Shown here: in pieces, positions 6,898 to 9,738 of the stretch
Layout: each line of letters opens with the position of its first letter
Position numbering within the stretch: the first letter of the stretch is position 1
Assembly: GCA_036169815.1 (NCBI GenBank)
Contig: JAVHOA010000098.1
Location: 1-9,738 of the forward strand
Direction: 5' to 3'
Source of the DNA: Hydrocurvibacter sp036169815
GTDB taxonomy: Bacteria; Campylobacterota; Campylobacteria; Campylobacterales; Sulfurimonadaceae
DNA length: 9,738 bases
Translations under genes and position numbers: made by a program
The notes under the pieces: generated by a model
Seen by the model: only the letters and a program-made list of their open reading frames with translations
Database searches by the model: none
Told to the model about the DNA's origin: nothing

Positions 6898-7619
6898 TAG
6901 ATACAACAACAATTATAGAAGATGGCGCAGTTATCGCTGAGGATGTTATCATTGGACCTTTTTGTTTTATTGGTAAAGATGTCATCATCGCTTCTGGTGT
7001 GCATATTGCTTCCAATGTCATCATTAAAGGGCACACAACTATTCAAGAGGATGTGAAAATCTTTAGTTTTGCAACCATTGGCCATAGTAGCTCTATCATT
7101 CACATCGGCTCAAGAACGCATATTCGTGAATTTGCACAGGTTGGGACACAAGAGAGCAAAACTTCACAAACGATTACGATAAGCTATGACAATTTTATTA
7201 TGGCGTATGTGCAAATTTTGGGTGGCGTTACAATTGAAAATAACTGTGTTTTAACAAATGCGGTCAGACTTTATGAAAATGTTACATGCCAAGAGCGTGT
7301 TATCATCGGCGGCTTGAGCACAATTGAGGCAAACAATCATATAGGAACTGGCGTTATGGTCGGTGGCGCTTCGTATGTCAATCACGATATTCCTCCATTT
7401 TGTCTTGTTGAGGGAAATCCCTCTAGTATCAAAGGACTCAATATTATAGGATTGCGTCGCCGTCTCAATAATAGCGAAGATATAGAAGCAATTAAAGCCG
7501 TGTATAAAAAACTAATCAATAACGGTGTCAATAAAGAGTTAGCAAAAGAGATTCAAGAAGAGACTGCAAATGGCTTTGTAAAACTATTTGCAGAGTTTGT
7601 AGAAAAAAGTAATCTATAA
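6894..7619 (+). CDS. LpxA-family acyltransferase homologue lacking the catalytic histidine
   Basis: The 241-residue protein is a left-handed beta-helix of hexapeptide repeats (about 7-165) with an LpxA-type C-terminal helical domain. Clear LpxA landmarks are IGPFCFIG (20-27), VMVGGAS (154-160), DIPPFCLVEGNP (165-176) and GLNIIGLRRR (181-190). From D99 to R190 it aligns without gaps to E. coli LpxA. In that alignment His125 (general base) becomes Gly110, His122 becomes Gln107, His144 becomes Asn129 and His160 becomes Glu145. The loop carrying E. coli Asp74 and Lys76 is shortened. The substrate-tail residues Asn198 and Arg204 are kept. LpxA transfers 3-hydroxyacyl groups to UDP-GlcNAc or, in Gnn organisms, UDP-GlcNAc3N. 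This copy may be inactive, regulatory or altered, and a normal lpxA may lie elsewhere. There is no ribosome binding site; ATGA overlap with gnnA suggests coupling. Confidence 0.82.
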   Translation: MIDTTTIIEDGAVIAEDVIIGPFCFIGKDVIIASGVHIASNVIIKGHTTIQEDVKIFSFATIGHSSSIIHIGSRTHIREFAQVGTQESKTSQTITISYDNFIMAYVQILGGVTIENNCVLTNAVRLYENVTCQERVIIGGLSTIEANNHIGTGVMVGGASYVNHDIPPFCLVEGNPSSIKGLNIIGLRRRLNNSEDIEAIKAVYKKLINNGVNKELAKEIQEETANGFVKLFAEFVEKSNL

Positions 7620-7632
7620 AATAGATTACTTT
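7606..7632. terminator. Bidirectional terminator shared by two convergent operons
   Basis: A perfect 12-bp stem (AAAGTAATCTAT, loop AAA, ATAGATTACTTT) holds the stop codons of both the LpxA-like gene (plus) and the pilin-like gene (minus). Read on the minus strand it ends in a run of six Ts, a proper U-tract. On the plus strand the tail is TTTG, so it is weaker in that direction. Confidence 0.75.
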
Positions 7633-7814
7633 GTATTCGTTACTGCGTTAGTGATTGAAGTATTTGCTTCAGTTTGTATTTGAGTAGATGCACCCTTCAT
7701 AAAAGTATTGATTCCAGCAACCAAACCAACACCTACAATAACTAGCAATAATGCAACTAAAACCCCACTCATACCCTCTTGTGATTGAACACGTTTTACG
7801 AAAGCTTTGAACAT
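7626..7814 (-). CDS. Small pilin-like membrane protein (possible Flp/Tad pilin)
   Basis: The 62-residue protein has a basic N-terminus (MFKAFVKRVQSQEG), then one hydrophobic segment (about 18-36, VLVALLLVIVGVGLVAGIN), then a short polar tail rich in Thr, Asn and Ala. Size, layout and position next to an RcpA-type secretin fit a Flp-type pilin processed after Gly14. It differs from typical Flp pilins in lacking the Glu-Tyr pair five and six residues after the cleavage glycine: the residues there are MSGVL. ATG 7814 is the start because AAAAAGGA (7821-7828) lies six bases upstream; a longer frame from 7856 has no such site. It has its own promoter and a terminator. Another small membrane protein is possible. 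Confidence 0.62.
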   Translation of the reverse strand: MFKAFVKRVQSQEGMSGVLVALLLVIVGVGLVAGINTFMKGASTQIQTEANTSITNAVTNTK

Positions 7815-7820
7815 AACTTT

Positions 7821-7828
7821 TCCTTTTT
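7821..7828 (-). promoter_or_regulatory. Ribosome binding site that fixes the pilin-like gene start
   Basis: AAAAAGGA on the minus strand lies six bases before ATG 7814. It excludes the in-frame ATG at 7856, which lies between the -10 element and the -35 element. Confidence 0.75.
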
Positions 7829-7846
7829 TGTGATAAATATGTGATA

Positions 7847-7875
7847 AGTATATCAATTTTTCTTATAGAATTCAA
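7847..7875 (-). promoter_or_regulatory. Sigma-70 promoter of the pilin-like gene
   Basis: On the minus strand TTGAAT (7870-7875) and TATACT (7847-7852) are separated by exactly 17 bp and lie 33 bp before the start codon. Direct repeats TGTGATAA (7829-7836 and 7840-7847 on the plus strand, 11 bp apart) sit at the expected transcription start. The -35 overlaps one arm of an inverted repeat. This gives the pilin gene transcription independent of the secretin. Confidence 0.55.
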
Positions 7876-7907
7876 ATCATATTTTCTTACTTATTTTATA
7901 TGATTTG
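7873..7907. repeat. 10-bp inverted repeat between secretin and pilin genes
   Basis: CAAATCATAT (7873-7882) and ATATGATTTG (7898-7907) are perfect inverted copies separated by 15 bases. The element sits just after the secretin stop and overlaps the pilin -35 element. It could be an operator or a weak transcript-end hairpin. No U-tract follows it on the minus strand, which favours an operator or attenuating role. Confidence 0.45.
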
Positions 7908-7908
7908 C

Positions 7909-9633
7909 TTATAATTCTTTTGTATATTTTTTTGATATCCATAACGGAGAACTTAGTAAAATACACTCTTTGCTACAATCTTGTTCAACCTTTAGCCATA
8001 CTAGTCCATTATGATTTTCTTCATCTTTTGCGCTAAAAGTGTGCCCCTCTGCCCAGATAACTTTTTTTTCTCCATCACTTGGAGATGTTCTTAAAAAAAT
8101 ATTTTGTGTCGCAACCCTATATTTTTTTAAATCTTTGGCTACAGTTTTTTCCTTGACACTTTGTGTATCCGCAACTTCTTTTTTATGAGGCTCTTTGGAA
8201 ATATCTGTATTCACTGTTGCATTGCTTTTTGTATCATCAATTTCAAAGATATACTCTTTTTGTTTTGTAGTATTGGTCTCAATCATTTGCGTGCTATTGG
8301 AATTTTGAGAGAGATTATACTCTTTGCTTGCATTATTCTCCTTACTGACATTTTCATCTAACGCATCTTTATGAAATCTCATCCCCTCATTTTTAAAATC
8401 TTTATAGAATTTTGTATCGTTGATATCGTCATTTGCATCTACAATCTCAGGTACAAGAAAAAAGATAAGATCATTTTGAACTGTTGAATTTGTCGTATTT
8501 CTAAAGAGTGCGCCAAGATATGGAATATCACCAAGAAATGGGATTTTATCCTCTGATTGTATCTTTTGCGTATGAAGTCTTCCGCCTAGCGCGATAACCT
8601 GTTTTGATTTTGCAACAATATCTGTACTAATATTTTTACTAAAAAAGGCTGGTACTGATGTATCGGGTCCAAGTTTCACTTGATGGAGCTCATTTGTGTC
8701 AAAATCACTATCTTTTATTTGCACATCAATATGCATAAAATCTTTTTTCTCCATAAACTTTGTACGCAGTGTCAGTCTTAGTCCATACTCTTTTTCCTCA
8801 AGCTGAATCGTTGGAAAACCGTTTGTCGTGCTTTGTGTCAAACCAATTGGAATATAAACTTGTCCACCTACATGAAAACTTGCATTATTGTCCTCTGTCG
8901 TTGTAAGCACAGTGTCATCTAAAATCTTTGCAATCCCTTTGCTTTCTAAAAATTTTAGCATCCCTGTGACTGAATTTCCCCTTTGAGCAGTGAGCTTCTG
9001 TGTTTCATCTAGTAAAAATCCACTAAATGTTGCTGATGTTTTAGCACCAGCATTGAGCGAAGCATTAAAATATTGACTAAAATAGGAAAGCCCCGTCACA
9101 CCGCCTAAATCTTTGGCTCTATTATTATCCACTTGCACAAGGTAGAGTTTTGTGCGAATCATTTTATTGACCTCTGTTGTTTTGGTTAAATCCATCAATG
9201 TTTTCATATTGATTCCCGCACTTGCAAGAAGATCATAAATCTTATTTTTTTGATGTGGATCGTTAAAAGTTCCAGAGATTACCGTCGCACCATTTCCAAC
9301 TTTACTTAAACTCAGTTTTGGCTCGATGACATTGATCATCTTTTGAATATATCCAAGATTTTGATTGACATAAATATGATAATCTTCAATACTGTTATCC
9401 GTGTACAGCACGAGCATAGAAGTGTTTCCACTTGTTTTTCCAAAAAGCTTGAGATGCGCTTTTGTAGTTGTTGGCTCACCTAAAACAGATACGTTCATCA
9501 CATCTTGATTGCCAACAACAATCTTTTTAATCTGCTTATGCAGATCTAAAACTTTATACTCATTTTCAAACACGACAATATCACTTGCCATTACATGTAA
9601 GCATATTGCAAGCAAAACTATAATTTTTTTCAT
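7909..9633 (-). CDS. rcpA: Tad/Flp pilus secretin (RcpA/CpaC type) with C-terminal SH3b-like extension
   Basis: The 574-residue outer-membrane secretin begins with a signal peptide (MKKIIVLLAICLHVMA, cleavage near 16-17). An RcpA/CpaC-type N-domain follows (about 20-92): KVLDLHKQIKKIVVGNQDV then LKLFGKTSGNTSMLVLYTD. A BON/KH-like region covers about 95-160. The secretin core (about 215-400) ends in the signature IPFLGDIPYLGALFR (364-378) and LIFFLVPEIVD. Beyond the core, a low-complexity Asn/Thr/Lys/Glu linker (about 425-503) leads to an SH3b-like domain (about 504-574; NIFLRTSPSDGEKK, then GLVWLKV). The last part is unusual, since Tad secretins normally stop soon after the core. The start is ATG with GGGGA as ribosome binding site, nine bases after an upstream gene. 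A palindrome copy lies in the signal peptide. Confidence 0.86.
   Translation of the reverse strand: MKKIIVLLAICLHVMASDIVVFENEYKVLDLHKQIKKIVVGNQDVMNVSVLGEPTTTKAHLKLFGKTSGNTSMLVLYTDNSIEDYHIYVNQNLGYIQKMINVIEPKLSLSKVGNGATVISGTFNDPHQKNKIYDLLASAGINMKTLMDLTKTTEVNKMIRTKLYLVQVDNNRAKDLGGVTGLSYFSQYFNASLNAGAKTSATFSGFLLDETQKLTAQRGNSVTGMLKFLESKGIAKILDDTVLTTTEDNNASFHVGGQVYIPIGLTQSTTNGFPTIQLEEKEYGLRLTLRTKFMEKKDFMHIDVQIKDSDFDTNELHQVKLGPDTSVPAFFSKNISTDIVAKSKQVIALGGRLHTQKIQSEDKIPFLGDIPYLGALFRNTTNSTVQNDLIFFLVPEIVDANDDINDTKFYKDFKNEGMRFHKDALDENVSKENNASKEYNLSQNSNSTQMIETNTTKQKEYIFEIDDTKSNATVNTDISKEPHKKEVADTQSVKEKTVAKDLKKYRVATQNIFLRTSPSDGEKKVIWAEGHTFSAKDEENHNGLVWLKVEQDCSKECILLSSPLWISKKYTKEL
9591..9602 (-). repeat. 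Palindrome copy 5 (GCTTACATGTAA) in the rcpA signal peptide
   Basis: The core TTACATGTAA (9591-9600) is followed by GC, so the shared 12-mer GCTTACATGTAA reads on the minus strand. It encodes LHV in the signal peptide (residues 12-14). Confidence 0.8.
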
Positions 9634-9642
9634 TCTTTTCCC

Positions 9643-9738
9643 CTATTTACAGACTAAATTTATCGTAGCATTTTGATCATAATACGAATATGTACTCATT
9701 GTTGCGATGATTTTTTGGTTTTTTAGATACGTCCCATT
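9643..9738 (-). CDS. C-terminal end of an unidentified gene upstream of rcpA (partial)
   Basis: A minus-strand frame open to the window edge encodes 31 residues ending in ATINLVCK and stops at TAG (9643-9645). That stop overlaps the rcpA ribosome binding site. The nine-base gap to rcpA indicates one operon. In many Tad loci rcpC/cpaB precedes rcpA, but the visible tail is too short and too unlike that family to assign. It is Tyr/Asn/Thr-rich (STYSYYDQNATIN), which suits an exported protein. Confidence 0.6.
   Translation of the reverse strand, partial: NGTYLKNQKIIATMSTYSYYDQNATINLVCK

Noticed and set aside
6544..6912. 122-residue minus-strand ORF opposite gnnA
   Set aside because: It is antisense to a gene with full family motifs, with no domain or start signal of its own.
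7259..7290. GTTACATGCC as another palindrome copy
   Set aside because: Only the left half matches; the right arm is absent.
7626..7856. Longer 76-residue version of the pilin-like protein starting at 7856
   Set aside because: The extra 14 codons cover the -10 element and the ribosome binding site of the shorter form, and no ribosome binding site precedes 7856.
9585..9633. Lipoprotein signal (LAIC) in the secretin N-terminus
   Set aside because: The residue before the cysteine is Ile, not Gly, Ala or Ser, and a normal signal peptidase I site (VMA-SD) follows.

Overview
The window is a gene-dense stretch of roughly 38% GC. It looks like Campylobacterota (the former Epsilonproteobacteria), of a Sulfurospirillum- or Sulfurimonas-like kind. 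This is an inference from three things: the divergent LpxB N-terminus, the UDP-GlcNAc3N-type lipid A gene pair, and tight operons with TTG starts. No rRNA, tRNA or CRISPR is visible.

Layout. (1) Positions 1-236 are mostly non-coding and hold a possible remnant of an IS3-type transposase start on the minus strand. (2) Positions 237-1926 (+) carry minC-minD-minE, with overlapping genes; minD starts at TTG. (3) Positions 1953-3807 (-) carry a dihydroorotase homologue that has lost all six metal-ligand positions, followed by ung. (4) A 56-bp divergent promoter region has two face-to-face -10 boxes that form an inverted repeat. (5) Positions 3864-7619 (+) carry lpxB, a DegT-family aminotransferase (gnnB), a Gfo/Idh/MocA dehydrogenase (gnnA) and an LpxA-like left-handed beta-helix protein. 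(6) Positions 7626-9738 (-) are the end of a Tad/Flp pilus-like locus: the tail of an unidentified gene, an RcpA/CpaC-type secretin with an unusual C-terminal SH3b-like extension, and a 62-residue pilin-like membrane peptide with its own promoter.

How the genes work together. MinCDE places the division septum. The lpxB-gnnB-gnnA-lpxA-like operon points to lipid A whose glucosamine is replaced by 2,3-diamino-2,3-dideoxyglucose: GnnA oxidises C3 of UDP-GlcNAc, GnnB aminates it, an acyltransferase N-acylates it, and LpxB condenses the disaccharide. The acyltransferase homologue in this operon lacks the catalytic histidine, so either it is not the working LpxA or it works differently. The dihydroorotase homologue is likewise probably non-catalytic and may be a structural partner of aspartate transcarbamoylase.

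The most unusual signal that genes do not explain is a palindrome, GCTTACATGTAA. It occurs five times, every time inside a coding region and in two reading frames (LHV or LTCK), and a sixth near-copy lies in minC. By base composition about 0.03 copies of its 10-bp core would be expected in a window of this size.
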